A DNA stretch of 64,000 bases, taken from Fallopia convolvulus. Lineage: Eukaryota > Streptophyta > Magnoliopsida > Caryophyllales > Polygonaceae. Shown one piece after another: positions 12,877 to 24,600 of the stretch (positions are counted from its first letter, which is position 1; every line of letters starts with the position of its first letter). The stretch covers positions 8,933,001-8,997,000 of the forward strand of contig OZ024718.1 of assembly GCA_964016875.1 (NCBI GenBank). The letters run 5' to 3'. Below the pieces are notes generated by a model. It had not been told where the DNA came from. It was given only the letters and a program-made list of their open reading frames with translations, and ran no database searches. The translations under genes were made by a program, and so were the position numbers.

Positions 12877-13321
12877 TATATATTCTGAGATCGGATCAGG
12901 TGAGAACGGGTGCGCATGTGAAAAATAAGAAAGAGCAAGTGTCGTTGGATGGAAAAAAATCAAGGGCGCTGATCGTTTCACTTAAAAAGAGGAAAAACGA
13001 CACGGGCGAATTATTCGCGTATTTAAAAAAAAAACGGATTTAGGGTGCGTGCTAAGATTGTTCATCAAAACTGTGATTTTGTTCATTAAAACCTATTGTT
13101 TGTGCATCAAAATTGTGACTTTGTTCATCAAAATTGTGACTTTGTTCATCAAAATTGTGATTTTTATGCATCAAAAATCTATTATTTGTATATAAAAAAT
13201 GACCGAATATGTATCAAAATTGTATGCATAAATATATGTGTGTACATCATAATTAGTCGTACGTGAGACAACTTTTTTTTGATGTCAGTCTTGGTATTCT
13301 CTTGCTTGACTCGTTTGAATT
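12877..13321. repeat. Left arm unit 1 of the TA-associated element (5' part)
   Basis: This is the first copy of a ~460-bp tandem unit. It stops at CGTTTGAATT, where an LTR element is inserted. The unit resumes right after that element at 19,554 (AATTCGTCATTGTTGTTGCT). The second copy, at about 19,573-20,062, is uninterrupted and shows what the empty site looked like. Confidence 0.8.
13055..13195. repeat. 21-bp minisatellite (unit 1)
   Basis: Repeated units of roughly TTTGTTCATCAAAATTGTGAC, with variants (GTGCATCAAAATTGTGAC). They are contiguous with no spacers, so this is not a CRISPR array. The second tandem copy at 19,755-19,905 has one more unit. Confidence 0.85.
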
Positions 13322-13612
13322 TGTAACACCCCCCATTTATCTCGATAATGTCACATGCCGGTGACATCGAATTTTAATGTCTGAAGTCACCTAAGGCTTT
13401 GCATCAATTTGAATTTTGTAAAGATATGCATTAAATCATATGAATAAACAATAACAGAAGACTTTTTAAAGAAAACTCCATTTCTATTCAATTTTTTTTA
13501 ACAATAACAATTTTCTTAACAATGTGACGAACTCAGCGGAATATTAACTAGAACTTTATTGTATCAAAATCAAAATTCTTTAATGAAAATGAAACAAAAC
13601 TACTTATAGAAC

Positions 13613-14525
13613 TGATGTGATTCCATCTACCGAGTCATGTCCCCATGATTTGAGTGAAGATTCCATTCCTAAAGACAAGCCCAATCTGCACGATAAAGGG
13701 GAGCCAATACTTGGACAAGCAACCAAAGATGATGTTCGAGGCGCTATGAAGCCGAGACAAGGAGCCATACCCTATCTTGGGCGCATCACACGAGCCCTAG
13801 CTAAGTCTATACTAGACAAAATCAAGGAGGAGCTCATGGCTCATAAGTTTCCGATGGCTAATGACGGTGAAGGTTGGAGTGTTCTTGTGACTATTGGTTC
13901 GACTAGTGCTAAAACTTGAATTATGTTTTGTTAAGGGTTTTTAGTTGAATTTCTTTAAATTTAAGTGTGTTTTATGTAATTAGAGAGAAGTGAGGGTGGC
14001 TGAGTTGAGAGAGGCGTGGCATTAGGGTTATAAGGCCCATTTTTGGCCTCCTTTCTCCCTTAGAGACTTGGACGAAATTTGCTTCTCTTTTCCTTGCATT
14101 TTCAATTCGAAGTTCTTGTTTTGTTTCGTTCAATTCTCGTTGTTCAATTGTTGGTGAGTCATATCCGACAATTTCGAGCATCCTAGTTTGTTTGAGAGCT
14201 TGGTGAGTCATATCCAAGTTATCAAGCATCCATATCCCCTTGTTCTCTCCATTTCGAACCATCATCCATCTCGGAGGTTTCTGCACCATCTCAGTAAATT
14301 CGACATAACTTTCAATCCGCTCATCATATCGGTCTCATATTTTGAGGACTTCAACTAGACTCATATATCTAACTTCTCGAATTGGAATCACTCAATTTCG
14401 AGTTCGGACGAGGAAGATCCAGCCAGTTGAAGACGGGTCAGTTGCGTGGTGTTTGTTGTCGGAATTCCTTGGATTCTCGTGGCGATCTCTTTGCACCATA
14501 ATCCCCTCCATCGATCCGGCTATCA
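13613..14525 (+). repeat. 5' LTR of the non-autonomous element
   Basis: 913 bp, starting TGATGTG and ending TATCA, two bases before the primer-binding site. Its first 300 bases hold an open frame (to 13,919) that repeats the C-terminal part of the internal protein, ending in TSAKT and a stop. Confidence 0.8.
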
Positions 14526-14527
14526 AG

Positions 14528-14540
14528 TGGTATCAGAGCC
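14528..14540 (+). promoter_or_regulatory. Primer-binding site, initiator tRNA-Met type
   Basis: TGGTATCAGAGCC lies just downstream of the left LTR. It is complementary to the 3' end of plant initiator tRNA-Met, the primer for many copia and gypsy elements, and fixes the left LTR end near 14,525. Confidence 0.85.
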
Positions 14541-15119
14541 ACGCGAAGGTATCGCCATCTAAACCTTGTTCCGACCTTGAATTTCCACTTGTTGCAAGTT
14601 TTAGGTTCGAACTCTTTATTGGATGCGTTGTGTTGTTGTGTGCGACCATAGTGTCCTTGTTGTGTGTTGTTGTGGTCGTTGCTTTGTCTTGCTCTTGTGG
14701 TTGTCTTGGCTGAGTGTGTGTTCAGCCATGGCTGCAAACCATGCTCAAAAAACGTTCCAATAGAACACCCAAAAGAGTTATCAAAAGTTGGTAGTTGAAA
14801 GGGTGCATTTGTTGCTTGAATTTAAGCCTTTCTTTAGTGTTGGTTTTAAGTGTGTCTTGCTGATTTTGCTGAGTTAAAAAACGTGGGATTGAGGTCCAAA
14901 CCAGCCTTGTTTGTTATCATTACATGCTTGTTGTTGGTTACGGTGCTAGGATACGGGAACGACACCAAGACGAGACATCTTGTGTTGTTGTGTTTGAGCT
15001 TTTCTTGTTCCATTTTGTTGGTCATCTCCTACTTGCAACTTGTCGGATTTTCATCTCGGACAAGTCTTGGTGATTAATTCATGTGACCTCTATACCTTGA
15101 TCTTTGCCTTGTTTTTACG

Positions 15120-16118
15120 ATGACAAGTGTAGGTGATGACAAGAATAAGGAACAAGTTGAGGAGACGTCCACTAGTTCGGTGGCTGCCATGATACAAACT
15201 TTTCAACAATCCATGCAACAATCCGTGGAAGCTTTGGCGACACGCATGGATGCCTTGGAGCGCCAAATCCTGGGGCTGGACGAGAGGACACAAGTGCCTC
15301 AAGTGGTGAAGATCAAGGATATACGAGAAGAGGATCAAGGTTCGAGGACGACTCCTTGTAAAGGGGAGGAGAATTTCTTCCAACAAAGAGTGATGTGTGA
15401 CATAGAACAACCAAAAAGAGAGACTCCTTTCCATGGATTGGAACAACTCATTACCATCAAGTGTCCAATAGAAATGATGCACATATTGCAAGAAGAGGAG
15501 GAAGTTGTGGAATTGTCTCCTAAAATCAAGCATCGTCCTACCATCACTCCTAGCTCCATGAACTCGTTGGCTACACCATGGATGGATGCATTTCCTAAGA
15601 GTCCTTCATGTTTGCCCTTCTTGCTCCATGAAGAGGACGAGGCTGTTTTAGTCACTCAAAGAGGTGATTACATTCCTTTTCTTGTGGAGGCCAAGAAGGA
15701 TGTCTTTGTCATGGAGAATGCCACACCAAGAGAGCTAGAAGCCCTACCTTCTTTGTTGAGCTCACAAGGCTTGATAGATTCGAGGACGAATCTTTTTGAA
15801 GGGGAGGAGGATGATGTGATTCCATCTACCGAGTCATGTCCCCATGATTTGAGTGAAGATTCCATCCCTAAAGACAAGCCCAATCTGCACGATAAAGGGG
15901 AGCCAATACTTGGACAAGCAACCAAAGACGATGTTCGAGGCGCTATGAAGCCGAGACAAGGAGCCATACCCTATATTGGGCGCATCACACGAGCCCTAGC
16001 TAAGTCTATACTAGACAAAATCAAGGAGGAGCTCATGGCTCATAAGTTTCCGATGGCTAATGACGGTGAAGGTTGGAGTGTTCTTGTGACTATTGGTTCG
16101 ACTAGTGCTAAAACTTGA
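15120..16118 (+). CDS. Retroelement-derived protein, internally deleted gag/pol remnant
   Basis: A 332-residue open frame. Residues 20-50 (MIQTFQQSMQQSVEALATRM...) look like the amphipathic start of a plant gypsy gag. The middle is acidic and charged, with no domain I recognise. DSRTNLFEGEEDD (around residues 218-230) and GRITRALAKSI further on resemble the extreme C-terminal tail of plant gypsy polyproteins ('DSRTxxFxxGEDD', 'GPITRARAK'). I infer that a deletion fused a gag start to a pol tail and removed all enzymes. The last ~100 codons lie inside the 3' LTR. Whether a protein is made is unknown. The start at 15,120 is the first ATG of the frame. Confidence 0.55.
   Translation: MTSVGDDKNKEQVEETSTSSVAAMIQTFQQSMQQSVEALATRMDALERQILGLDERTQVPQVVKIKDIREEDQGSRTTPCKGEENFFQQRVMCDIEQPKRETPFHGLEQLITIKCPIEMMHILQEEEEVVELSPKIKHRPTITPSSMNSLATPWMDAFPKSPSCLPFLLHEEDEAVLVTQRGDYIPFLVEAKKDVFVMENATPRELEALPSLLSSQGLIDSRTNLFEGEEDDVIPSTESCPHDLSEDSIPKDKPNLHDKGEPILGQATKDDVRGAMKPRQGAIPYIGRITRALAKSILDKIKEELMAHKFPMANDGEGWSVLVTIGSTSAKT
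15798..15811 (+). promoter_or_regulatory. Polypurine tract of the non-autonomous element
   Basis: GAAGGGGAGGAGGA sits immediately before the TGATGTG start of the right LTR, the expected place for the plus-strand primer. It is also read as codons of the internal frame. Confidence 0.75.
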
Positions 16119-16696
16119 ATTATGTTTTGTTAAGGGTTTTTAGTTGAATTTCTTTAAATTTAAGGGTGTTTTATGTAATTAGAGAGAAGTGAGGGTGGCT
16201 GAGTTGAGAGAGGCGTGGCATTAGGGTTATAAGGCCCATTTTTGGCCTCCTTTCTCCCTTAGAGACTTGGACGAAATTTGCTTCTCTTTTCCTTGCATTT
16301 TCAATTCGAAGTTCTTGTTTTGTTTCGTTCAATTCTCGTTGTTCAATTGTTGGTGAGTCATATCCGACAATTTCGAGCATCCTAGTTTGTTTGAGAGCTT
16401 GGTGAGTCATATCCAAGTTATCAAGCATCCATATCCCCTTGTTCTCTCCATTTCGAACCATCATCCATCTCGGAGGTTTCTGCACCATCTCAGTAAATTC
16501 GACATAACTTTCAATCCACTCATCATATCGGTCTCATATTTTGAGGACTTCAACTAGACTCATATATCTAACTTCTCGAATTGGAATCACTCAATTTCGA
16601 GTTCGGACGAGGAAGATCCAGCCAGTTGAAGACGGGTCAGTTGCGTGGTGTTTGTTGTCGGAATTCCTTGGATTCTCGTGGCGATCTCTTTGCACC
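15812..16696 (+). repeat. 3' LTR of the non-autonomous element, end-truncated
   Basis: 885 bp nearly identical to the 5' LTR. Similarity stops after CTCTTTGCACC at 16,696, while the left copy continues ~29 bp more to TATCA. No clear target duplication is visible, consistent with loss of the true right end. Confidence 0.8.
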
Positions 16697-17711
16697 TTCT
16701 CGTATAGTATCATTGGATCCATTCATCATCACCTTGAGTGCTCTCGGATTGACTCTAGTTACTTGCTAATACCTGGTACCACAAGTGGTCAGCCCTCAAC
16801 TGGGTCAGCTAGGTCGACTCCAATATTATTTAGGTCAAAGTATATAATTAAATCATAATTATTATTATTATAGTAAATGCACATTCTAAAAATATCTATT
16901 GCACTTTATTTCATGTCGAATCTTTCCTAGAAAACATCATACACTTTCAATGAATATCTAAACAAAGACTAAACTAAACACAACAACAAGTACATAGGTT
17001 CTTTATGGTGCTTACTCGCACTTATCTTTTTAATGACCATACATATCCACATTGGTTGCGATTTTTAAACCATCTAGGCTCTTACGTCCTGACGAGTGGG
17101 TTCTTATGTCCCAAAGGCACTTAGCTAGAGTGCAACACCCCTCAATGCGACAGAGCGGGTCCGGTCATGACCAAGCACTAGAAATAATTCCATCTAGTGC
17201 GAAAATGTTATAAAGAGGAGTGCAGAGCAACTATGGCTCACCCCCTGGGTCCTATGCTAATCCAAAACAAGTCTCAATCGAGACGATAAACACATAATCC
17301 ACAATTATCAAGACCTAAACAAAACAACGTCATCATTTTCACCACATCAAGCACCTATATTATGTCTTCGTTATTGATTTCGGTTTTAACCCACCGTATC
17401 ATACTCGGAGCTTCAGGAAAGGGGAGGATAGTCACACAATGGACAACACCAAGCCCTCCTTGCTATTTTTACAGGCGCATTTGACAAGCCCAAGTATGAG
17501 TTCAGATGAGAGCATGACTTACTTATTCGTAGTAACCTAATAACACAATTATTCTTAATTCTATTTTTATGAGAGTATATAACTAAATGCTTATGCAAGT
17601 TCATTCATGATTATATTTCTAAAACACTTAATATATTTATGCATGAATTATATTAAGCATAATCAAATCGATCAAGAAAACAAACATGGTTATTAGACTC
17701 TTCATACAAAT
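16697..17711. other. Non-coding interior of LTR-type element 1
   Basis: The host LTR resumes here after the young insertion. GC-richer blocks near 17,040-17,180 and 17,400-17,500 share phrases with the second TGTAACACC element (GGCACTTAGCTA; AGGGGAGG; GACAAGCCC). No gene is seen. Confidence 0.5.
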
Positions 17712-18049
17712 CAAACAAGTGACTTAGCCAAGCAAGTATGAGAACTTGTCTTATTGACGACCTCAAAAACTCGGAAATGTTATAGTCGAGATCGTAAAAC
17801 CTTGGATTGCAACCTATAATAGGAGATGACACAACATGAGTATAAGTTTTAAAACCGAAATCAATTAGATTTCCGTTATCCAAGCAAGTGACTTAGCCAA
17901 GCAAGTATGGGAACTTGTCTTATTGACGACCTCAAAAACTCGGAAATGTTATAGTCGAGATCGTAAAACCTTGGATTGCAACCTATAATAGGAGATGACA
18001 CAACATGAGTATAAGTTTTAAAACTGAAATCAATTAGATTTCCGTTATC
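17712..18049. repeat. Perfect-phase tandem duplication, 2 x 169 bp
   Basis: CAAGTGACTTAGCCAAGC begins at 17,716 and again at 17,885. The second copy ends at 18,049, exactly 169 bases after the first copy's end at 17,880. The copies differ at only a couple of positions that I can see (for example GTATGAG versus GTATGGG, AAACCG versus AAACTG). It is a recent duplication inside LTR-type element 1. Confidence 0.9.
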
Positions 18050-18843
18050 TTATAATCATGGTTTAAGAATTTCTAAAACGAAGCGCTTTAATACTTCATA
18101 AACTATATTTTATTAAAATCATATTGTTATGAGAAGGAAGGACTAACTAATATTCTGATTTTTTTATAAAAAACTATAATAATCCCTTATTATAATAATT
18201 ATTTTTTTCAAAATCATTGTATGAAAATAGATTACTCATTTATCAAACGCAAACCTTATATTATAAAATATCTATAATTTTTATAAAACTATAAAAATAC
18301 CTCAAAAATCCATATTTATATTAATTTCAATTAGGAACAATTTATTTAAGCTTAAACCGAAATTAAAATGATAAAAACGAAATTAAAAACAATAAATATA
18401 GGGTTGTAGGGAAATTAAAACAGAGGAGAGAAAGTAGTCCAACAAGGAAGTTTGGCGGCTCGGTACGGGCGGCTTCGGCGACGTATCAGGACGGGACCAG
18501 CGACAGTTGAAAGGCCGCAATACCGGCTTCCTTCTGTTGGCAATGTATGCGGTGGAGTCGGAACGAGGCGGTCGTGAGAGGGCCACGAACAGGCGAAGAG
18601 GACCAGTCCCGTCCTCTGTTTTCATTGGGCAGATTGCGTCATTCAATCGGGATTTTGAATGGCTTAGGTCACGAGAAAATCAATGGCTGCATAAGGTTTT
18701 CGAAGGATTTTTCGTGAGGATTCCGAATATGGCTTCAATTTTTGGATTGGATTCACGGTTATGGAGATATTTGAGTTTGAATGAGAGAGGCAAGTTCTAG
18801 GTTTTCGGTTGAACATCTGAGAAATTCGAGCAAGTTAGGCCAC

Positions 18844-18851
18844 TATTTATA
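18844..18851 (-). promoter_or_regulatory. Candidate TATA box of LTR-type element 1
   Basis: On the minus strand the sequence is CCCTATAAATAGTGG, a good plant TATA box, followed downstream (toward lower coordinates) by sequence rich in CT and AA. It would drive LTR transcription on the minus strand. This is inferred from the motif only. Confidence 0.4.
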
Positions 18852-19572
18852 GGGCTTCTTGTTCGTGTGGCTCAAGGAATAGAAGATTTTCAACTTCCAT
18901 TTAGAACTTAGCCACAATCGCATCCTAAAAAGATCCAAAATCGGATTTGGATTGTGCTAAGGAAGGAAGAGAAGATAATTTTGATTTGATTTGGATTTGT
19001 CCTTTATATTTTATCATTTACAACTAAATTACACTCCACACCTACCTTTTGGGAAAATATTTTCCAAAAATAAATAAATAATAATTCATGTAAATCCCTT
19101 TTAATTATTTTACTATTTTATTCTAACACATATCTTCACAAATCACATTTTATTATTAAAATTATTCTCTTGAAGGATAGTATCTTAGAGATATTAAAAT
19201 CTTATAAATTCTAAAATAAATTTATTTATAAGATACGATATCCTTTTAAACAAAATAATTGTTTGTTATTTGGAGTATGAAAACTCATTAAAAACATTAA
19301 GAATTTACTCTAAAATAATACCTTCAATTTCGTTAACTTCTCAAAAATACTATAACGGAAAATAAAACAATTATTCTTTTATTTTATTACAAGACTTAGA
19401 ACCATGACCTTTTGGGTAAGGTCCAAAATGATACAGTAACCATTATAAGTTTTTTTAAATTCTTTTAAGAAAATAAAACTATCCTTTATTAAAATATAAT
19501 AAAGGGAAGAAAAATTACAATAATACCCATCCTTAAAGAGAGGGTTATTACAAAATTCGTCATTGTTGTTGC

Positions 19573-20062
19573 TATATATGCTGAGATCGGATCAGGTGAG
19601 AATGGGTGCGCATGTGAAAAATAAGAAAGAGCAAGAGTCGTTGGATGGAGAAAAATCAAGGGCGCGGATCGTTTCACTTAAAAAGAGGAAAAAAACGACA
19701 CAGGCGAATTATTTGCGTATTTTTGAAGAAAAAAACGGATTTAGGGTGCGTGCTCAGATTGTTCATCAAAACTGTGATTTTGTTCATTAAAACCTATTGT
19801 TTGTGCATCAAAATTGTGATTTTGTTCATCAAAATTGTGACTTTGTTCATCAAAATTGTGACTTTGTTCATCAAAATTGTGATTTTTGTGCATCAAAAAT
19901 CTATTATTTGTATATAAAAAATGACCGAATATACATCAAAATTGTATGCATAAATATATATGTGTACATCATAATTAGTCGTACGTGAGACAATTTTTTT
20001 TTTGATGTCAATCTTGGTATTCTCTTGCGTGACTCGTTTGAATTCGTCATTGTTGTTGCTAT
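19573..20062. repeat. Left arm unit 2 of the TA-associated element (uninterrupted)
   Basis: The tandem copy of 12,877-13,321 plus 19,554-19,575. It runs from GCTGAGATCGGATCAGG to CGTTTGAATTCGTCATTGTTG without interruption. It therefore serves as an internal record of the empty target site of LTR-type element 1. Confidence 0.8.
19755..19905. repeat. 21-bp minisatellite (unit 2)
   Basis: The same TTTGTTCATCAAAATTGTGA units as in the first copy, with one additional repeat. Open frames through it encode seven-residue repeats simply because 21 is a multiple of three. Confidence 0.85.
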
Positions 20063-20290
20063 GAAATGTGTGACTGCTTGTTGGAATTTGAATATAACAA
20101 AGACACAAACACTTCTCTTCGCTTTGCATCTGACTCGTTATCTTAGTGTAAAAGTACAAAATAAATACAAAAATACACAAACATATAGTCCTAAATGTAT
20201 AAATGGATGATATTAAAGCATAAATAAAAGTTTATTTCAATTCACAAACAAAAAGATATTTTATTGAACAAAGTACTAGTAGTGATGAAC

Positions 20291-21650
20291 AAAGTGTTAG
20301 CAGTAATAAAAAGGTTGAATGAATGCGACTCTTGATGAGGTGGGTCTTTAACTTTTGGCTTGAATGATTTATAGAAGATTCGCTAACCATAGAATATCAT
20401 GAAAATCCATTCATTGTCAAACCAAATTTGATTTCATGACCGAGGAATTTGGGATGAAAGTGATAGAACTTCTAGAGAGAGGTTAGACCTTTTCTCTCTA
20501 GAAAGAAAAATTGGAAGCTAAGAACGAGATGTTTTTTCTTCCCCGAACTCAGTTGGCGAGAAGCCTTTGTGTTATCTAATGAATTCAACCCTTTTGGCCC
20601 AGAAGGCTCAAGTGGTTTGGTTTATTGCCTTTCAACCATTCGCTGAGAAAGCGGGTTAATCGGAAGTTTTTCAATATAGTTTTGAGAACCCTTCTTGAGA
20701 GTTATCTAGAAAAGAACTTCGGGTCTTATGAATGCTTTTTTTAGATCTTGTTTTGTTTAGCTCTTTTTCATAAAGCTTTTATTTGCCTTCTTGGGATTAC
20801 AGTAGGGGTGTGGATCACCGATTTCCTGGTTTTATGACCGGGAGCTTGGTGTCCTATCCCTATTGCGAGATTTTGGCGGTTTTGTTGTGTGTGGATACCT
20901 CTCAATGACCATAGCCGGTTTCTACTATGTTTTTCGGTATGTTGTATGCGGATCGGCGGATCCGTCTTCTCGTTGCCAATAACAGTGTATTCAATTGCTA
21001 ATCGTGAACTACTTTTTTTCCGTTTGGGTTTGCTTGTTTGCCTCGTGATCGTCGGTACCGGCCGTGAGTTTTCCGTCGTTCTCCGACCTGCTTTCCCAGC
21101 CTCTTTCAACGTGGACGCTTGTCCCTCTCTTGTTTTGTTTGTACTGTGCATGACTGACGTGGACTATTATCGATCCCTCCTTGTAATGTTTTTGGAACTT
21201 AACGCCCTTGTGGGCTTGGGCCTTTGATTGGTTTTATCCACCTTTGCTTTTATGGGCTTCTAAGCCCATTTGAATTTTTTTGGGTTTCTTGGCAGGTTTC
21301 CATTGTTCGAGTTTGTGGTGTTTGCGTTGGGTTGAGTTGTGGTTCCGATTAGAGTTCGATCGTCTGGATCTTATCCTGCTATCCGACGGCACAATACACC
21401 TTGTTTCTTACCCGCGGAAGTGTCATACTCTGCCTTTCAAACTTCTCATAAATTCGTGTTGTACGTGGTTTCCTTGGCCTTAGTTGTTTTTTTGGTTCGT
21501 TGCTTGTATCTTGTTTACTCGTGTGGCTCGTTTGCGTGGTGGGCCTCTTCTAGTCGGTTTCGACTGCCATCTTTGGATGGCCTCTCGGTTCACCGGGCCT
21601 GTCCGGTCAACCGAATTGTTACCTACTCAAAAAAAAGTGTTAGCAGTAAT
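20291..21650 (+). mobile_element. Retroposed insert with 17-bp target duplication and A-tail
   Basis: AAAGTGTTAGCAGTAAT occurs at 20,291-20,307 and at 21,634-21,650. The insert between them (20,308-21,633, about 1.33 kb) ends in CTACTCAAAAA, an A-run joined to the right target copy. This is the signature of LINE-mediated insertion on the + strand. No RT or endonuclease motif is visible, so it is a severely truncated or internally deleted LINE, or a retrocopy of another transcript. Frames inside it show no domain I recognise. It is GC-richer than its surroundings. Confidence 0.7.
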
Positions 21651-24600
21651 GCACAGATGATAGTAATGCACAAACTTCATATTCTTTGATTGATAATGAA
21701 AAGTAAATTTTTTGATGCAGAAAGTGATATTAGTTATGCACAAATAGGTTTCATAAAAAAAAAAGTTACGCACAAACAGATAGTATTAATGAACAAAAAT
21801 GAGTATATCAATGAACAAATAGAGGCATATCGAAACTAATTATACATGCATCAAAAACTAAATAATATTGTATTCATACACATAAATTGTAACACCCCTA
21901 TTTTGCAACACTGTGTATTACCGCCAATGACCTCGGATTTTACCGTCCAAAGTCACCCAAGGCTTTAAATAATTTATTGAGAATATAATTAAAGAAGAAA
22001 TTGATGAAAAGCAGAATTTTATTCATTGATAAGAACTTTCGTTTATTACATTAAGAGTCGTTTTACAAATGATGTAGTAGCGGAAAATGAAGCCCATATT
22101 AAAAGGGTTGAAAAGACGTATTTAAACATACATGTATGTTTCTCCAAGACAAATCATATGATGATGATTAATTTGATTAAACTAGAAGAGCTGGTGCACT
22201 ATCTTCTGAATGCTTTGCTGTTTAAAAAAAATCATTCCTTCCTTCAACGTCGTCTTGCCTTGATCTTCTATACTTGTATAATGCTTCTCGAATCTTCTAG
22301 CCTTTGTCTTCAAACTTTGGTGGGTACTTCCTAGAGTCTGGCATAAGTCGCAAAAGGTGAGAAATGCCAGGCAAAAATGCGGAAAAGTGGAATTAGTCTA
22401 AAGAGACTAAGCAAGCAAGAATGGAAATTCTCAAGGGTATTATGGTAATTTATAATATTCGAGAGATATTATCGGGATGTGTTTTTAGATATAGAACTTT
22501 ATGTGGGGCTTATCGGGATGGAGAAGAGTGTATCTTGAGAGGAGATAACTCGTTAATCGAGAGAAGAACTACTAGATTGTAGACTTCTTAGAGTAGAAAG
22601 TATGTTGGGAACGTTATTAATTCATACAAGTTTTGAAAACCTCCCGCGCCCTTATCGGACCGCAACCAACCTCATCTTATTCGGTGCTCCGGATAGGGGA
22701 GGTGGCCCGAAGGCGCTTAAGTACCCGCCCACCTTAGACAAGCCCGAATAAGCATTCAGATTGAAAAGACGATCTTTTCAAGAACCGGGAGTCGGGTGGT
22801 CTTCCATGTTGTACTATTCCGACCCGGTTTTGGTTTCTTTTAATTGTGCTTTGGCACTTATCTTATATCGTGATGAAAACTTTCATTTATATTAATGATT
22901 TTTTAAAGAATGTGGGGGGCATGCATGCGTCCGAACCACTGAAGGGAACCCACTTCCGGCACTTAGCTACGGTGCACTCATCCCTCCGTTGCGTGGGAGC
23001 GGACATAGATCATGATCTTGAAAGTCTTACTTTAAGCACGGAGGCATACGACTTAGTAGGTTATATAGAGGTGTCGGGTTAATCCCGCACCCCTCACTAT
23101 TTCATCCAAACCGATCTCTAAACGAGATCGTAAACAATCAAGATCACAAACAAGACTAGCATAATAGTCCTATCAAATATTTAAATAACGGAATAACGAT
23201 AACAGTGGGGTCATTATTTCTAACAATCGATATTCCTAGATTCGTTTATTATTAGCAAACAAGTTGTTCCCAACATCGAGAAATTTCACAAAACGAATTA
23301 TTAAGGCTACAAGGAGAAATTCCACTTGCCTTAGCTTTCACGAGCATATAAGAACGAACGAACGAGAATGTTGTCTTACTCGGGAAAGAAACTCAACCTA
23401 TCGACATGAGAGGTACGAACGAACTTTAATAATAATTTCTTCAATTCTTCTAAAGTTTTAAAAGTCTCTTATATTACTTTTATAAGAGAATTAGTACTAA
23501 ATTATTATAATAATAATTTAGGTGGAGGTGATAAAATAATAATATTCCTTATTATTATTTCTTAGTTGTAATATCCAAGTATTCTTTATAAAAATATTTA
23601 TCTTAAATTAAGTATTATAAGATTTTGAAAATTAAGACATGATATTATTTAAATTATTAAATATTCAACCTAAGGTAAATAATTCATTAAAGTAATTATA
23701 ACCTTTTTATTCACTTATGATCACAAATATATTTTCTTATTATTATTCAAAGCATGCAAGTTGATTAAAGTTCTTTAAAATGTATTCTCCTTATTTGTAT
23801 TTCAAATTGATTATAAAAATCATTTTTATGATATAGAAGGTCTATAATTCCCTTACCATGTTATAACTTTATCCTTTTTCCAATATATCTTTTATTCCAT
23901 AACTCGAGCATAAAATATCTCTTAAGACTATTATATCTTATTATTATACTTTTTATCTTATCATAAACCCTTATAAAAATACATTAAATCCTTTTTATGT
24001 TATAAAAGGCATTAAGATAATATATTAATATACTTATTCTAGTTCTTTACTTACATAGTAAGTTTCCACTATTATGCTTAAAATAATTATAGTATGCTCT
24101 CCATGTATGAAAAATAATAATAAAATTTTCATTATTTTATTTAAAAGGTTCTTCATGTCTAGAAACATTATTTTATAAAATATGAACATGCAAGTGCTTA
24201 TTTTATTTATGTACAAGCATTATAATACTAAGAGTTTATCTTTTCTAACAACTTAGGTCTTTATTATAAATTATACTTGATATTTTAATTTTCACTAAGC
24301 ATGTGTATAAAAATAATGATAATAAGCCCATTATTTTATTTATAATAATTTCCATGTCATAAGATTTATTTTATATCAAAATAATATGCATGATAATAAT
24401 TTTATCTATGTACAAGAAAATTAATAATTTGAATTTATCTTGTCTAACTAACAAGATCTTAGATCCTTATTTATTCTAGGTTATTATTTTAAATCCATAT
24501 TTATATAAGTTTATAAAATGATTTTGAAAGACATGTTAGTATTTTTCTATTAATAAAGTCTTATCTTAGTAAATTCTTTTATCTAGTTCTATTTTCTTTA

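Larger units (their letters stand above)
13613..16696 (+). mobile_element. Young non-autonomous LTR retrotransposon
   Basis: Direct repeats 13,613-14,525 and 15,812-16,696 both begin TGATGTGATTCC and are almost identical; I count about five substitutions over ~885 bp. A primer-binding site follows the left repeat and a purine tract precedes the right one. The internal region is only about 1.3 kb, with one open frame that lacks protease, RT, RNase H and integrase, so mobilisation must have depended on another element. The right LTR lacks the last ~29 bp found in the left copy and runs straight into TTCTCG. The high LTR identity implies a recent insertion. It sits inside LTR-type element 1. Confidence 0.85.
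13322..19553 (-). mobile_element. TGTAACACC...TTACA LTR-type element 1, probably a solo LTR
   Basis: It starts TGTAACACCC and ends GGGTTATTACA, typical termini of some plant Ty3/gypsy LTRs. The flanks read GAATT (13,317-13,321) and AAATT (19,554-19,558), a 5-bp target duplication with one mismatch. The uninterrupted tandem copy of the host unit confirms the insertion point (CGTTTGAATTCGTC). Without the 3.08-kb insert at 13,613-16,696 the length is about 3.1 kb. There is no gag or pol of its own, so a solo LTR is the simplest reading. A TATAAATA box on the minus strand near 18,844 suggests minus orientation, which is weak evidence. Confidence 0.65.

Noticed and set aside
13055..13195. Regularly repeated 21-mers as a possible CRISPR array
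   Set aside because: Units are contiguous with no unique spacers, and the context is a eukaryotic transposon; it is a minisatellite.
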